The translations under genes and the position numbers were made by a program. The notes beneath the pieces were generated by a model. That model was not told the DNA's origin, made no database searches, and saw only the letters and a list, made by a program, of their open reading frames with translations. 64,000 bases of DNA from Heliocidaris tuberculata. Lineage: Eukaryota; Echinodermata; Echinoidea; Camarodonta; Echinometridae. Within the stretch, counting starts at the first letter, position 1. Each line of letters opens with the position of its first letter. Positions 30,425 to 41,000 of the stretch are shown one piece after another. Location of the stretch: positions 17,479,332 to 17,543,331 of the forward strand of contig CM046835.1 in NCBI GenBank assembly GCA_025618425.1. Reading direction: 5' to 3'.

Positions 30425-30700
30425 TTCAACCCAGTCATTGCATCATGACGTCATCTGGGCGCCATTTTGGAAAAATCCCGGCCATTGTTGTATGCATATC
30501 TGAAGAATGGCTTGCGCAAATGTACTCGAATTTGTTACAGTGTATATTATGTTCATTGCCACGGCATACTATCTTTTACAACACAGCCATTGCGTCGTGG
30601 CGTCATTTAGGAGCCATTAAAAAAAAATCAAACATTTGCTATACATTTGAAATAACATGTCATAAAATATTTGGCATGGTGCATGCAAGTTAATCACTTA
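30425..30700. repeat. Tandem repeat with CAGTCATTGCATCATGACGT unit
   Basis: Two units about 155 bp apart share CATTGC..CGTCAT..GG.GCCATT (30432-30475 and 30586-30625). A related single unit lies at 33171-33270 (ATGCATCTTGACGTCATCTAGGCGCCATTTTG). It is a non-coding dispersed family. Confidence 0.55.
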
Positions 30701-31599
30701 AAGATAAAATTCAACATCGCATCTCCGAAATTTCGGGCGCGCAAAATGGGAAAATACTCAAAATAAGTCTTGGAATAATTTGGGGCAGATTTTTTTCTTT
30801 TTTCGGGGGGGGGGGGCAGGTTTACTGTTCATGCGCAGATTTGTTAATGTTCCTTCATGCCCAATACCTGTATCTAAATGACAAATAATTAAATGTTTTA
30901 TTTGATAGAATATACCCAAAGTGCCCAAAATTCATGTTTTAGTGCCCCACAATTTTTAAGATGCATTTCAGAGCGAGCCCTAGGGCTAGAATAACATTAG
31001 TTTGGGGTAGAAACCCACTATGAACAGCAAAGTGAAGCATGGTTTTGGTTAAAACCCACTAAAAACCACAAAGGGCCCAAAAGACCCGCTACTCGCTGGA
31101 GTAAGATAGATTGCTTTAAACTCTTTTCTCGAGGTAAAATAGTTAGAAACTCAGGAAACCTCTATTTTGATTACAAAAAACAAGGATATACGTTGTGGAT
31201 ATAGGCTATGATAGCCTACATGGCCTAATATTATTCAGGCGCTCAAATTCTGATTTTAAGAGATCAAATGTAACATATGTGATTCCGGAGCAACAAGCTA
31301 TAGTGCATGGCCGGGATAAAAAAAAATGTATTCTACTAAAAGTACTTAGTAATATTCACAATTACAGGTATAAGATTTTAACTATTGCATTTCGATTTGT
31401 TGTTGTTTTTCTTTCTTTCTTTTTTGTATGTGCTAAACTATATCAATTGTAATTGTAAATTTGTATATTGAAATACACTCATATGTTTACTCCTAAGGTC
31501 GAAATGTGTGCATCTTGGTAGGTTGTTCTATGCTTAGTCATTTCTTTCTCATTGGTTGTTAGTCTACTGGGATCATCCCCGAGAGGCAGAGAAGCAGTG
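30701..31599. other. No supported gene
   Basis: A T/G junction with G run lies at 30795-30815. AAACCCACTA-type phrases repeat near 31011 and 31053. No exon was seen. Confidence 0.35.
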
Positions 31600-32240
31600 A
31601 CAAAAATGTTATAATTTGAGATAATATACATTTGAAAAGTCACAATCCTTTCTGAGGGATATCCGTGTTGAGACAGTTCTGGTTACTGCTGTTTTAAGTA
31701 ACAAAGAATAGTGTTGTTTAAATAGTACAATGTCTGTGTGGGAGTGGGACTTCGAAAAACTTATTCCAGTTTCTGGTCAATTTCCTTTCAACATTGAAAT
31801 GTAGAAAAATATAACGGTGTTTAAAAATACAATGATGCCTATCTGCGTGGGAGAGGGACTTCGGAATGAAATAGATAGTGTACCCAGCCTGGGACGTAAA
31901 TTCCAACAGCGGCAACGATCACTACACGTGTAAAACCTATGACGGTTGTACACTCAATCAACACACACGCTTACTTCCAGCGTAGCGCTGGAGTTGATGT
32001 GCGGGGAGCCTAGCTGTCGGGGTTGAAGAGTCCTAGCATAGAACATTGTTTTCCCTTCACATATTTACATCAAATTTCACCAGAAATTATGGATGAATTA
32101 TCAAATAATCTCGTATATGTATCTTTCGATATAAGGAGAACCATTTGAGAATATAACAGGTTTCATAACAATTTTTGTCTCTGCTATCGAAACTGTAAGT
32201 GAGCTTTAACGACCTGAAACGAGCGAGAGATTGAAGAAGG
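31600..32240. repeat. Dispersed repeat, copy 1 (pairs with 39960-40390)
   Basis: Colinear blocks shared with 39960-40390: GTAAATTC.AAC..CGGC, GCGCTG.AGTT..TGTGCGGGGA, ATATTTACA, AATAATCT.GTA.ATGT and GAGCTTTAA. Similarity is moderate and same-strand. No coding motif was found. A tandem ~120-bp repeat around GTGGGAG.GGGACTTCG (31738 and 31848) lies upstream. Confidence 0.5.
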
Positions 32241-32333
32241 TATTCTTTGCATCTATTGTGACAGCGCAAAGGTAATATTATGTTTGATGGTCTATGAATG
32301 AATAGAAGCAGTCTAGACGTATCCAATGTGTTA

Positions 32334-32930
32334 AAAAAGTGGACAGTTTTGATTGTTAATAACTAAAATAATATACACTGTACGAGACTGAGGTTCTTAC
32401 ATTGTAAAGTTGAAGGATGTAAAATTCATAGGAGCAAGTTTTTTTTCTTTCTCTGAATGCTTTTCTTGAAACATCGCTCTAAATATTAAATTAGATTTTT
32501 CACTTTTTGAAATATAAAGGCCACAAGATTTGTGTGTATCATTAATTAATTCAGAAGACAATTGTCATATAGTGCATTGCAGCTGAAATTCCAGAGCACC
32601 TTTTTAACCCGGAGTCATGAATCATTAATGACACTGGACAGCAAAGGTTGGCAGAAATGACAGCTGCAACACACAATGGCAATTGTTGTCCTGAATTAAT
32701 TACTGATACACACAAATTTTGTGACCATGATTTTGTAAAAATCTAATCAAGTATTCATAGCCGTATTTCCACGAAAGTATTCAGAGAAATGTATGTCAAT
32801 GCTCCCAATAAATTTTACATCCTCAACTTTGCAATGTAAAAATCTCAGTTTGATACGAGGTATAATTTTTGAGTTATTAAAGATCAAAAGTTAGGGTCCA
32901 CTGTTTTTTGAACACCTAGTATTATGTTTA
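32334..32930. mobile_element. Mariner-like foldback
   Basis: Left arm ACATTGTAAAGTTGAAGGAT and right arm ATCCTCAACTTTGCAATGT are inverted, as are GTAAAATT..GGAGCA / TGCTCCCAATAAATTTTAC. The terminus, reversed from the right, is CTAGGTGTTCAAAAAACAGT with TA outside. The left terminus is less intact. A half copy occurs at 63265-63620. Confidence 0.7.
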
Positions 32931-33130
32931 ATGAGTTTTAGCCTAGTCTCGTACCTATAGTCCCATTACATCGGAACTCTCAAGACAAAACTTCTGTCAT
33001 TCCTCACTCCTAAATGACTCGATATGTTAGGGTACTTGACAAACCAGGTGTGTTCACATGATCCGATCTCCGCGTAGTTCATAGAGTCATTGATATGATT
33101 ACATTATTTGTTCAATTGTACTCAAATTTG
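32931..33130. other. No feature recognised
   Basis: Ordinary AT-rich sequence without motif or repeat matches that I could find. Confidence 0.3.
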
Positions 33131-33500
33131 GTACAATGGTAAGTATGGCTATTGTGTAGGCACAGAAAAAAATTTCAACATAGTCAATGCATCTTGACGT
33201 CATCTAGGCGCCATTTTGTAAAATTCCGACATTTGCTGTATCTCTACAATAGAAAGTCAAAATATAACCATATAGGAACAACAACAACAAAAAAAAAAGC
33301 AGTCAATTTTGCAAAATATGCATCAAGTACAATGAATATTTGCAATTCAAAACTCTGTCAACTTTTCTTGTCAAAGATTGATGACATGATTTTCATGAAA
33401 TTGAGATAGATTTACTGTTTAAAAGTGATCTGCCCGGATAACCAACCTGTACGGACCGTTTAGAGATCGATGGTCCGGACATACGACGTGTTGGTTATGT
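33131..33500. mobile_element. Composite of two MITE remnants
   Basis: 33160-33270 matches the 30.4-kb tandem family. 33296-33480 matches 23690-23861 (GTCAATTTTGCAAAATATGC, CTGTTTAAAAGTGATCTG, CCGGATAACCAACCTGTACG). The latter ends in GTCCGGACATACGA, a decayed version of the TGTCCGGACACACAA terminus. Confidence 0.6.
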
Positions 33501-33625
33501 AAATGTAACTGGAAGTGCTAGGTCAGTCGATCAGCTGAATCTCTTGCATGCGCAATCGTGCTAGTTCTAGTTAAATGAGCGTCGTAACGCGCAAGGCATC
33601 AGCATGATTAGTCGAGATCAAAAAC

Positions 33626-33741
33626 ATGGCGACTTGCCGACCTATATGTCTAGTGAGAGTCCAGTGTCCGTCGGAAAGAAGAATATTTGTTGACGATGAC
33701 CAAAAACAAACCAGGAAACAAATGAAGTATATTCAGTTATC
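33626..33741 (+). CDS. Possible first coding exon, unidentified
   Basis: The ATG in the context AAAACATGGCG starts a frame encoding MATCRPICLVRVQCPSERR, IFVDDDQKQTRKQ and MKYIQLSG, followed by a donor-like CAG|GTAAAA at 33741/33742. The sequence just upstream is relatively rich in CG dinucleotides (CGTCGTAACGCGC), as at a promoter. Amino-acid composition is protein-like. No downstream exon with matching phase was found within the window and the family is not recognised, so this is a candidate only. Confidence 0.3.
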
Positions 33742-34152
33742 AGGTAAAAAGAATAAAGGTTCTCGTTCGACCCTTTCTAGATCTACGACAATCAATAAAA
33801 TCAATGGCGCTATAAACATAATAAAGTTAATTTGTTACTTTTGTTAGAGTAGAGACGGATCTATAACTGTAACTGCTAGATCTATGGTTCAAATCTAAAA
33901 GTTAGATTTTTTTTTTCTTTTACCGACCGACAACAAAACATGACTGTCTTGTTGACAAAGTATCACAAAGGTGTTTAGAAAGTAACACGTATATACTGCA
34001 TGAGCGAGAGGTCTAACGCCAACATCCTGGATACAGAAAATGCCAAGCTAAGGAAGTGTCTCATGCGATATTGCAGAAGCTTCAGTGCACACTGACATCG
34101 TGAGAGTGGGTAGTCGCCTTATGAGAATATCCTTGCGGTAACAGCAGTGCAA

Positions 34153-34192
34153 AATATACCCCCCCCAAAAAAAAAAAAAAAAACAAACAAAC
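34153..34192. repeat. C-run / A-run junction
   Basis: A C run followed by about 20 A residues interrupted by C, the reverse complement of the T/G junctions. Confidence 0.7.
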
Positions 34193-34607
34193 AAAAAACA
34201 TTCAGGTATTCCATTTATGATTTTGGTGACCGTGACACTTTCCCCTTCAGCCGTTTGTTAACAACATAAATGATAAACAAACATAAAGACTAGTTGACTA
34301 GTGTCCTGAGGTTCTCCAGAGAAAGACTTATGGTTATTCAAGATACACACGTTTAGTGTTAGCTATAATAGAGTATGATGGGATAAACTGCACGCCACCT
34401 ACCGGTACAGGCTTACACTGGATTCTTTCATGATCGTTACAAGTCTATAATAACAATTGTCAAAACAATCTAAAGAAGTAAGTGTGAGATAGAGAGACAC
34501 ACAAACAGACATACAGACAAAGACAAAGACAGGGAGACAGACGTAGAGAAATTGACAAATAGATATACAGTGTCTTCTAGACCACATTATCATGATTATG
34601 CACCGGC

Positions 34608-35035
34608 TATACAGTGCGTATCATAAAAAGTATACCCAACTCACGGGCCGCGGAACCGGGGGGGGGGGGGGCTGGGTTGCTGCAGCCCCCCACTTTTTCG
34701 GAAAAAAGGCACGAAAATTATCATTCAGTGAAATCAGATCAGCCCCCCACCCCCCCCCCCCCCCCCCCACTTTCAAAAAACGCTCCGCGGCCCCTGCAAC
34801 TTTGATACCTTCTAATTAAAAGATTATAACGCATGTGACCTTGAAATATAACTCAGGGTATAGAGTAACTTGTTTTCAGTCCAATGATACCTCATTCATG
34901 ACTTTTCTACAACGGATGACTGAGCACCAGGGTTTTTATAAAGTGTCGTCAGAATCTCCGTGTACCAAGTTTGGGCTGATACAACGAATGTGGGTCAAGC
35001 CTTATGAATGTTTTACTTTTAATTAGTCTAAAATC
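34608..35035. mobile_element. Tc1/mariner-like end with hAT-like insertion
   Basis: TACAGTGCGTATCATAAAAA at 34608 has the CAGTGCGT start seen at 61477-63227. The sequence continues across a hAT-like insertion at 34643-34796. Downstream to 35035 it is open but non-coding in appearance. No matching right end was found. Confidence 0.4.
34643..34796. mobile_element. hAT-like MITE with facing G and C runs
   Basis: Left end GGGCCGCGGAACCGGGG and right end, reversed, CAGGGGCCGCGGAGCGTTTT. A long G run and a long C run lie inside. Flanks CAACTCAC / CAACTTTG match partly, so the duplication has decayed. Confidence 0.6.
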
Positions 35036-35249
35036 AATTTAATAATTGAATTCTTTTCCGTGCTTCATTGCTTCATTGTTTCCCTGTAACTTCTGGTTTG
35101 TAGACTGGATATGTATGCATTTGTTTATTTGGGTTTAGGGGTATTTCAATTTATCATACTTTGGTCCCCATTTTCTAACTGTATTCTGTTTTTTATTTAA
35201 TCACCCTTATTTTTCTGTTTTCTGCAACGTAGAAAACGGATGGCTTTAG

Positions 35250-35312
35250 GTTAGGGTTAGGGGAGGATCAGGGTTTATAGGGAGAGTTAGGGTCAGGTTT
35301 AGCTTCAGGATC
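35250..35312. repeat. Short interstitial TTAGGG-like tract
   Basis: TTAGGTTAGGGTTAGGGG with degenerate continuation. The complementary strand type occurs at 40853-40890. Confidence 0.6.
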
Positions 35313-35591
35313 TGTTGTTAAGATCGTATTTCACTGAATGAAAATACTATATTTTCAGAAACCAGGAAGGCCAGTGGATAGTTGTGCGGAAGATGATTTC
35401 TATTGTTCTACAAGCTCTGTGGATGGCTTGACAACGAAATGGCGAGTGGTCTGTACACAGTAGACCGATTTCATTCAGTGGTAGGTGGTTAATATGTTCC
35501 AGTGTATAATGAGAGATACTTAAAGGAGTCAATCTAAAGTTACCATGGTGATGGTATCTTCTTCACCAATCAAGAACGAAGAAAAGATGTA

Positions 35592-35831
35592 ATGTGTCTC
35601 AGTAGCTTTACAGCAAGTATCATCCGAGACCAGTATCAGGCAACAAGAGATAATGGTGACCATAAGAAGAGAGCCATTATTAAATCAGCAGCGTCACTTA
35701 TAGTAAACGACATCAAGTGTCTCAACTTCCGGAAAGATGAGTTTCCTTCACTAACAGAAATGACTGCACTGACATCATGAGTTGCCAGAATATCTCGAAC
35801 TGTTCTTAACATGTTTAATACCTCATTCATC
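35592..35831 (+). pseudogene. Unidentified coding-like remnant with in-frame TGA
   Basis: The frame reads SSFTASIIRDQYQATRDNGD, HKKRAIIKSAASLIVNDIK and CLNFRKDEFPSLTEMTALTS. A TGA follows at 35778-35780, then the same frame continues VARISRTVLNMFNTSFIS to a second stop. The continuation keeps protein-like composition across the TGA, which suggests a decayed copy. The wording is reminiscent of multicopy proteins in invertebrate genomes, but I cannot name the family. Confidence 0.3.
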
Positions 35832-35924
35832 AGTTAGTTGAAAAGTTGCGGGCAAAATATCATACGCATGATTTACTGGATACTGTGCACTAAAATATTG
35901 CGTTGAAGGTGGTCATCTACCAAC

Positions 35925-36150
35925 AGGCGCGTAGCCAGGGACGCGGTGGGAGCAGTCGCCCCCCCCCCCAAAAAAAAGGGGGGGGGGGGAAGCGAAAAAG
36001 CGGGAGGAAGTGAGAGAAAAGAGCCTAAAAAGGCGGTACGAGCTGTTATCTTTCTCTAAAGATTTGCTAAAACGTCAAAGTTTTCACACTTCGCTCGGGA
36101 AGGGGAAACTCCCCCCCTCCCTCCACAGGGGCATCGATCCATTTTTCGGA
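35925..36150. mobile_element. Single-unit relative of satellite A with CAGGCGCGTAGCCAGG end
   Basis: It starts CAGGCGCGTAGCCAGGG, then C and G runs, then AGCGAAAAAGCGGGAGGAAG, GCCTAAAAAGGCGGTACGAG and ACTTCGCTCGGGAAGGGGAA, matching the outer unit of the arrays at 7085 and 8870. It is followed by GGGGCATCGATCC and another G run. This shows how one satellite A unit looks outside the array. Confidence 0.7.
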
Positions 36151-36229
36151 CCGGGAGGGGGGGGGGGTGAGACAGCCTAACGTAACCATGTTCATTTCGC
36201 ACTCCATTCAATCATCATAGCATTGCTGA

Positions 36230-36365
36230 AGATTATGATGATAATAGTGATGATGATGGTGATGATAATAATGATGATGACAATAATAATTATAACGATA
36301 ATAATAAATAATAATAATATCAATAATAACAATTGAATAGCAATTGTTATTATTAATATTTTGTT
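36230..36365. repeat. GAT/AAT microsatellite block
   Basis: Imperfect GATGATAAT and AATAAT units. The flanks carry an AACAATTGAATAGCAATTGTT hairpin. Confidence 0.8.
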
Positions 36366-36721
36366 CATATGGGAGCGCAGCGAGCAAGTACCTCAGGAAT
36401 ATACGTTTCAATTCTCAGATATAATATCGCTATGATGATTACAGTTACATGATTATATATTTAGTGCAAATTACAAATATTTCACAACAAAAATTTGAAT
36501 TTGAATCATTTTATTTAATATTTTCTATTTTTATTAAAAGTGCATTCATGCGACAGATAATTTTGCTTTGATGTATAGTTATACCATTAGTCTCACAACC
36601 TACTGTTTCAGTGTAGTCTCTGTGGCACTTTGATGATTGGATTCCGGATTCAATGTTCTACAAAAAAAAATTGCCTTGAAAATATAGGCATATTCTCTTT
36701 ACCGCCTTGGAAAATGCATCA

Positions 36722-36840
36722 ACAGTGGCGTAATGAGCCCAAAACTTTGAGAGGGCTGACCATAGGCATACGGGGCACAATTTCTGAACACTTGCGAGCG
36801 AGCGAAGCGAGCGAGTTACAGTTATATTTATAGTTGTAAC
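36722..36840. mobile_element. hAT-like MITE fragment
   Basis: The start CAGTGGCGTAATGAGCCCAA is a typical CAGTGGCGTA hAT-type end. GCGAGCGAGCGAAGCGAGCG follows. No right end was located. Confidence 0.45.
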
Positions 36841-36914
36841 TAAAGTTACAGTTATTTTTCATTTTTTATAAGTTCTCAATTTATTACCATTTTCAGCGAG
36901 ACTTTTTTCCAGGA

Positions 36915-38300
36915 TATTATTATTTATTTTATTTGTTATTGCATTCAAAAGCGCTCTCTTTGAGAAAGTGCCTTGATTTTCCTACACATGGAAGAAACCA
37001 GCTTGTCGTAGTAACATTGTTATATATTTCTTAAGTCCGTTATTGGTATATTGTGAAGCAGCATATGCACTTTTTATAAGACTCTTTTCTTTTGTGGTAA
37101 TAATATGATGCCAATATCCTACGCTTCGTTTTAGAGCTGATATGTATAACGGGTAGCGACCACACTCGGCCAAAATAGCACTTTTATTAGTTGATGACCT
37201 GTGTACTCCGAGAACCGTTTTCAGGAACTGGTTCTGTATTTTTTCAGGAAGAAAAGAATTGTTAAATTGTTCTGTTTCCTTGTCTTCGCGTATAAGCGTT
37301 GACAAACTCAAAATTTTGGAGGAATATATCAAAATAGGTTTTATACATGCGTCAAATAGTTTTATATTTGGTATAGCTGCTACGCTGTTGCTTGGCATGA
37401 CGTTTCTAATGTAAAAAGTTGCTTTCTTTGCTTTACAAAGTAGGTGTTTAATAGCGCTGGTAGAGGAACCAGATGGTTTAAATATAATATACCTAAATAT
37501 GTAGAGGTGTTGTGGTCTGGTGGATAAGTCACCGGACTGCAGATTACAAGGTACAGGGTTCGAATCCCACCATGGCACTAACGTTCTTTGGCAAGACTCT
37601 AATCTACATTTGCCACTCTCCACCCAGGTGTAAATGGGTACCTGATATGCTTGAGCGCTAGTTACTTTGGCGGCTCGGCTATAACCAGGGTAATAATGTT
37701 TAAGCGCCGTGAGCGTCACTGCGCTATATTATGAGCGCTATATAAGTGGCCATTATTAAATATTTGTATTCGTTAGTTAGTTAACAGGGAAGTCGATTAT
37801 GGTAAATATATTCTTTCTTATAACTCGTCCTGCCTTATTGAATATCATTACTTGTGTCTTATTCATGTTCACCTTTAAGTCCCATTTTTTGCAGTACTCA
37901 TTTAATATATTCAAACAGGTTTGAAACCCGGATGCGGTCTCGGATAGTATAACGAGGTCATCTGCATATAGTAGACAATATCATTTTGTCCCCATCCAGA
38001 GTCACTGATCTGCACTCTTCGCCAAATAAGTCTACTAAATCGTTAATATATATTATAATGAAAGTGATATTGGACTGAGTATACAACCTTGTTTTAGTCC
38101 CACTGATGTATTAAAATATGGCGTTCTTCCTTGTAATTTCACAGAAAAATCAACACTAGCATACATATCTTCCAAAGTATTTAGGAAATCGCCATGCATC
38201 GCATATTTTTTAAGTTTATGTAAAATGACCTTCCTATTTACCGAGTCGAAAGCTTTCTTAAAGAGAACAAAGCAGGCATGTATATGAGTATTCTTTTTGT
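36915..38300 (-). pseudogene. LINE remnant interrupted by a SINE
   Basis: On the minus strand, in order: KKAFDSVNRKVILHKLKKY (RT motif A), GLKQGCILSP (motif B'), YADDLVILSETASG (motif C), YCKKWDLKVNMNKTQVMIF, then EYKYLGI, split by the SINE, and LFKPSGSSTSAIKHLLCKA. Next come DACIKPILIYSSKI, QNQFLKTVLGVHRSSTNKSA and LAECGRYPLYISALKR. The 3' end near 36915 has AATAAAATAAATAATAATA. Stops and gaps occur in the motif A to C region. The catalytic YADD is intact but the element is dead. Confidence 0.8.
37501..37756 (+). mobile_element. tRNA-derived SINE inserted in a LINE
   Basis: The head carries a tRNA-like promoter. GTGGTCTGGTGGATAAGTC fits an A box and GGTTCGAATCC is a perfect B box. The body has CACCCAGGTGTAAATGGGTA and GGCTCGGCTATA; the tail is GAGCGCTATATAAGTGGCC plus ATT. 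TAAATAT at 37494-37500 and 37757-37763 is the target duplication. Removing the insert joins the LINE codons EYKYL and GILF exactly. A second copy is at 56951-59497. This strand is opposite to the host LINE. Confidence 0.9.
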
Positions 38301-38654
38301 TTTGAATGTTTAATGTTTAATACATGGTATATATTGAGTGTTAATACACGGTATCCTTTTCTAAAGCCTATCTGTTCTTTACAGATTGTCTTCTATATAA
38401 TCGTTAAGTCTATTTTAAATGTCATGGTAGCAGATATATTTCTGGAGTTATCACAAATTCTATGTTTTTTGGCAGGTGAATTAATTTTCCGTGGAAATTG
38501 CCAGTTTTGGAACTCAAACTTGATCGTTCGCAACTACATGTACAATGTATAATCCTTGTTATCGTTATGAATGACTATTTATATCCCATAGGCATGATAG
38601 GAATGGTGCCCCATTTGTTATGATTATGAGATTTTGGGACAACCAGTACACGTC

Positions 38655-38682
38655 GGGACGGGGGGGGGGGGGGGGGGGGGTG
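38655..38682. repeat. Long G run
   Basis: About 24 G residues are interrupted once by T. Poly-glycine frames here are artefacts. Confidence 0.9.
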
Positions 38683-38924
38683 GGGTCAGAAATGAGTCTT
38701 TGCAAATGCGTAATTGCCACTTTCAAAGGTTTATTTTCTTTTGCAATGATTTTTGTTTGTTACTATAATACTACGTTCTTTATTACATCTCGGTATCATT
38801 TTTAAGCCGATTAATTTTTCTTCATCATTATGCCCATTTACATAGCAGAGACTATGTCAGTTTGCATTTACTACAAATAATACTAAACATGGGGGTTTGG
38901 GACGCTGTCACCCTTATACTCGGA

Positions 38925-39175
38925 ATAAGGGCCAAATCACTTTCAAGTCGTAGACAATCGTAGGACTGCTATGACGTCATTACGACTCGGATCCGATTTG
39001 GCCTTTCCTCCGACTAGAAAGCTCGCAATAGGTCGAATTTTCTGTTTTCAAAATATTAAATATGAATATTTAAAACCTCCATCAATAACATATTATATGT
39101 TTAAATGTTCATATCAAATGGTATTACATTTTTCTCTGAAATCGGACAGCAGACCGATCGTAAAGTGTGCGGTGG
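38925..39175. mobile_element. Partial copy of AGGCCACCGCACACC MITE
   Basis: TCAAGTCGTAGACAATCGTA, ACGACTCGGATCCGATTTGG and ATCGGACAGCAGACCGATCG match 23030-23250. The right end GTGTGCGGTGG is present and the left end is missing. Confidence 0.6.
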
Positions 39176-39959
39176 GTTTTTTTAGCCACGAATTTTTTGT
39201 TGAATTTAAAAATTCGGGGGAAACTAAATTTTCTTCTCACGAATTTTTCTTCTTATTCTTTTTATAGGAATATCTGTTTTCACGGCCGAGAATAAAATTG
39301 GAAAACCCGTTTCCCGTTTTCTACTGCATCCTCTCTTAAAGCTTCTGCAAGTGCTCACTTCCACCATCATTTTTATGTATATACATATTGCTTGATGTTT
39401 CTAACTTAAACCGCACGCATTGTATCTTTCACTTTGTGTCTTTCTTTTGCATTGTATGAAGTAAGAGTCAAACAATCTTTATATTTGAAAAAAAAAGACA
39501 ATAATAACGTCACAAGAAACTGTGCTCCGTGCGAAAGATAGATAAGCATTTGCACAGTAAATATCCCTTTTAGATGATAGGTCTAAACACAAAATATCCC
39601 CCAGTAACCTTTTTGTTTGTTTTTCTTTATGATTATTTTTGTTGTTATTATTGTTGTTTCTTTTTTGCTTTGAGTGTGGACTATAACTTTCACATGCGTT
39701 CGAAAATGAGCGCTGGACTGAATTTGAATCCATGCAAGCTAAATTTAAAAAAAGGGGTATCAAAACAGCAGTAATGTGGATCAACGAGTGGAAATTTTCG
39801 TTTCGATTTGAACTGATGCTAAAGTTCCTGTGCATGGGAAGCACGGGAGAGGGGGAACTCTATTGTAGTTAAAGGTAATAGATAGTTTTGGTAAGCTCTC
39901 ATAAACTTTTCGTGAGATTTCTTTGATTTTACTTAATAAATAGCAGGGTACTAACATAA
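39176..39959. other. No gene recognised
   Basis: Short open frames on both strands have low-complexity asparagine or phenylalanine runs. No repeat family was identified. Confidence 0.35.
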
Positions 39960-40390
39960 CTAAGATGCTGTGAAGTTTTTTCCTCCTTAAGTGAAATGTT
40001 TATCGAATGAGAGGTGAAAAGTAATAAAAATCCCTGGCCCAAAAAAGAGGGGATGTAAATTCAAACAACGGCCACACACACACACTACTCAAATGAGGAT
40101 TGCTGTGTGTATAGAATACGCTACACACATAGTGCGAAGCGCTGAGTTTATTGTGCGGGGAACCTTCGGGTGGATATGGTCTTAGCGTGAGGCAGTGAAA
40201 AGCCGTTACCAAGCGTTTCTTAGAGATATTTACACTAAAATTTGTTCGAAATCGTGAATGGAATGTTAAATAATCTGGTACATGTGTCTTATGATAAAAG
40301 GAGAATAGTATGTGACTATGTTAGATAAGTTTCTTGCCAGTATGATTTTTGCTACCGAGACTGTCTATGAGCTTTAAGGAACAGTTGACA
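39960..40390. repeat. Dispersed repeat, copy 2 (pairs with 31600-32240)
   Basis: Same orientation and block order as copy 1, including GTGCGGGGAACC against GTGCGGGGAGCC and TATTTACACTAAAATTTG against TATTTACATCAAATTTCA. No function is apparent. Confidence 0.5.
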
Positions 40391-40406
40391 CAATGTAATA
40401 AATGCA

Positions 40407-40565
40407 GGCGCGTAGCCGGGGGGGGGGGGGGGGCGGTGGGGTTGGTCGCCCCCAAAACAAAAAAAGAAGAAGAAAAGAATAGAAAAAGGGAGAGCGAAAA
40501 AGCGGGGAGAAGTGAGAGAAAAAAGCCTAAAAAGGCGCTACGAGCCGTTATCTTTCTCTCTCATT
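40407..40565. mobile_element. hAT-like element with satellite A unit
   Basis: Starts CAGGCGCGTAGCCGGGG with a long G run, then GGGAGAGCGAAAAAGCGGGG and GGCGCTACGAGCCGTTATCT, the same order as at 8866-9000. It stops after CTTTCTCTC, so it is truncated. Confidence 0.65.
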
Positions 40566-40781
40566 GCAATCTGTTATACAGTTTGGTAGAAATCGGGTGC
40601 AATGGTCCGTATACAAATATTGACTGCTCATGAGGATAATTTCCACCACCATCCGATTACAGAGCAGTCCATATTTGTTTTATATTCCTCATCCTTTTAA
40701 TTGATTCATGAATGGGTCTAGCTGTAGGTCTAGCTCTAAAAAATGTTGAATTCTTACGCGCTGCGCGTATATTGATTAACG

Positions 40782-41000
40782 TCGACAGGGGGACTTTCGG
40801 GTTCCATGACATTTGCTCCTGCGACAATGCTCCGGTCTAACTTTGCCATGTTAATCCTAAACCTAACCCTAACCCTAACCCTAATCCTAATCTGCACATT
40901 GTCCTTAACAAAAAACCAAATCATGACCTTGACCTTAACCTTTGACCTTTCAAGAAATAGACGGAGGAGCAAATGTCGCAGGAGCAAATGTCGTGTCACC
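40782..41000. mobile_element. Element with inverted GGAGCAAATGTCG ends and (CCTAA)n core
   Basis: CGACAGGGGGACTTTCGGG..CATTTGCTCCTGCGACAATG on the left is mirrored by GGAGCAAATGTCGCAGGAGC..CCGGACTTTCGACATCGACAG on the right. Between them lies a telomere-like CCTAACCCTAACCCTAACCC tract (40856-40890). The right end abuts the next LINE. Confidence 0.55.

Noticed and set aside
36400..36500. Functional tRNA genes near SINE copies
   Set aside because: The only tRNA-like sequences are the SINE heads at 37501 and 56951. They have A/B boxes but cannot be folded into a full cloverleaf by eye and continue into SINE bodies.
36982..37719. 245-codon minus-strand open frame as a gene
   Set aside because: It is half LINE C-terminus and half antisense SINE joined by insertion, with the SINE boundaries and target duplication visible.
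40856..40890. CCCTAA repeats as a true telomere or fusion point
   Set aside because: The tract is only ~35 bp, has ordinary DNA on both sides, and is enclosed by inverted transposon-like ends.
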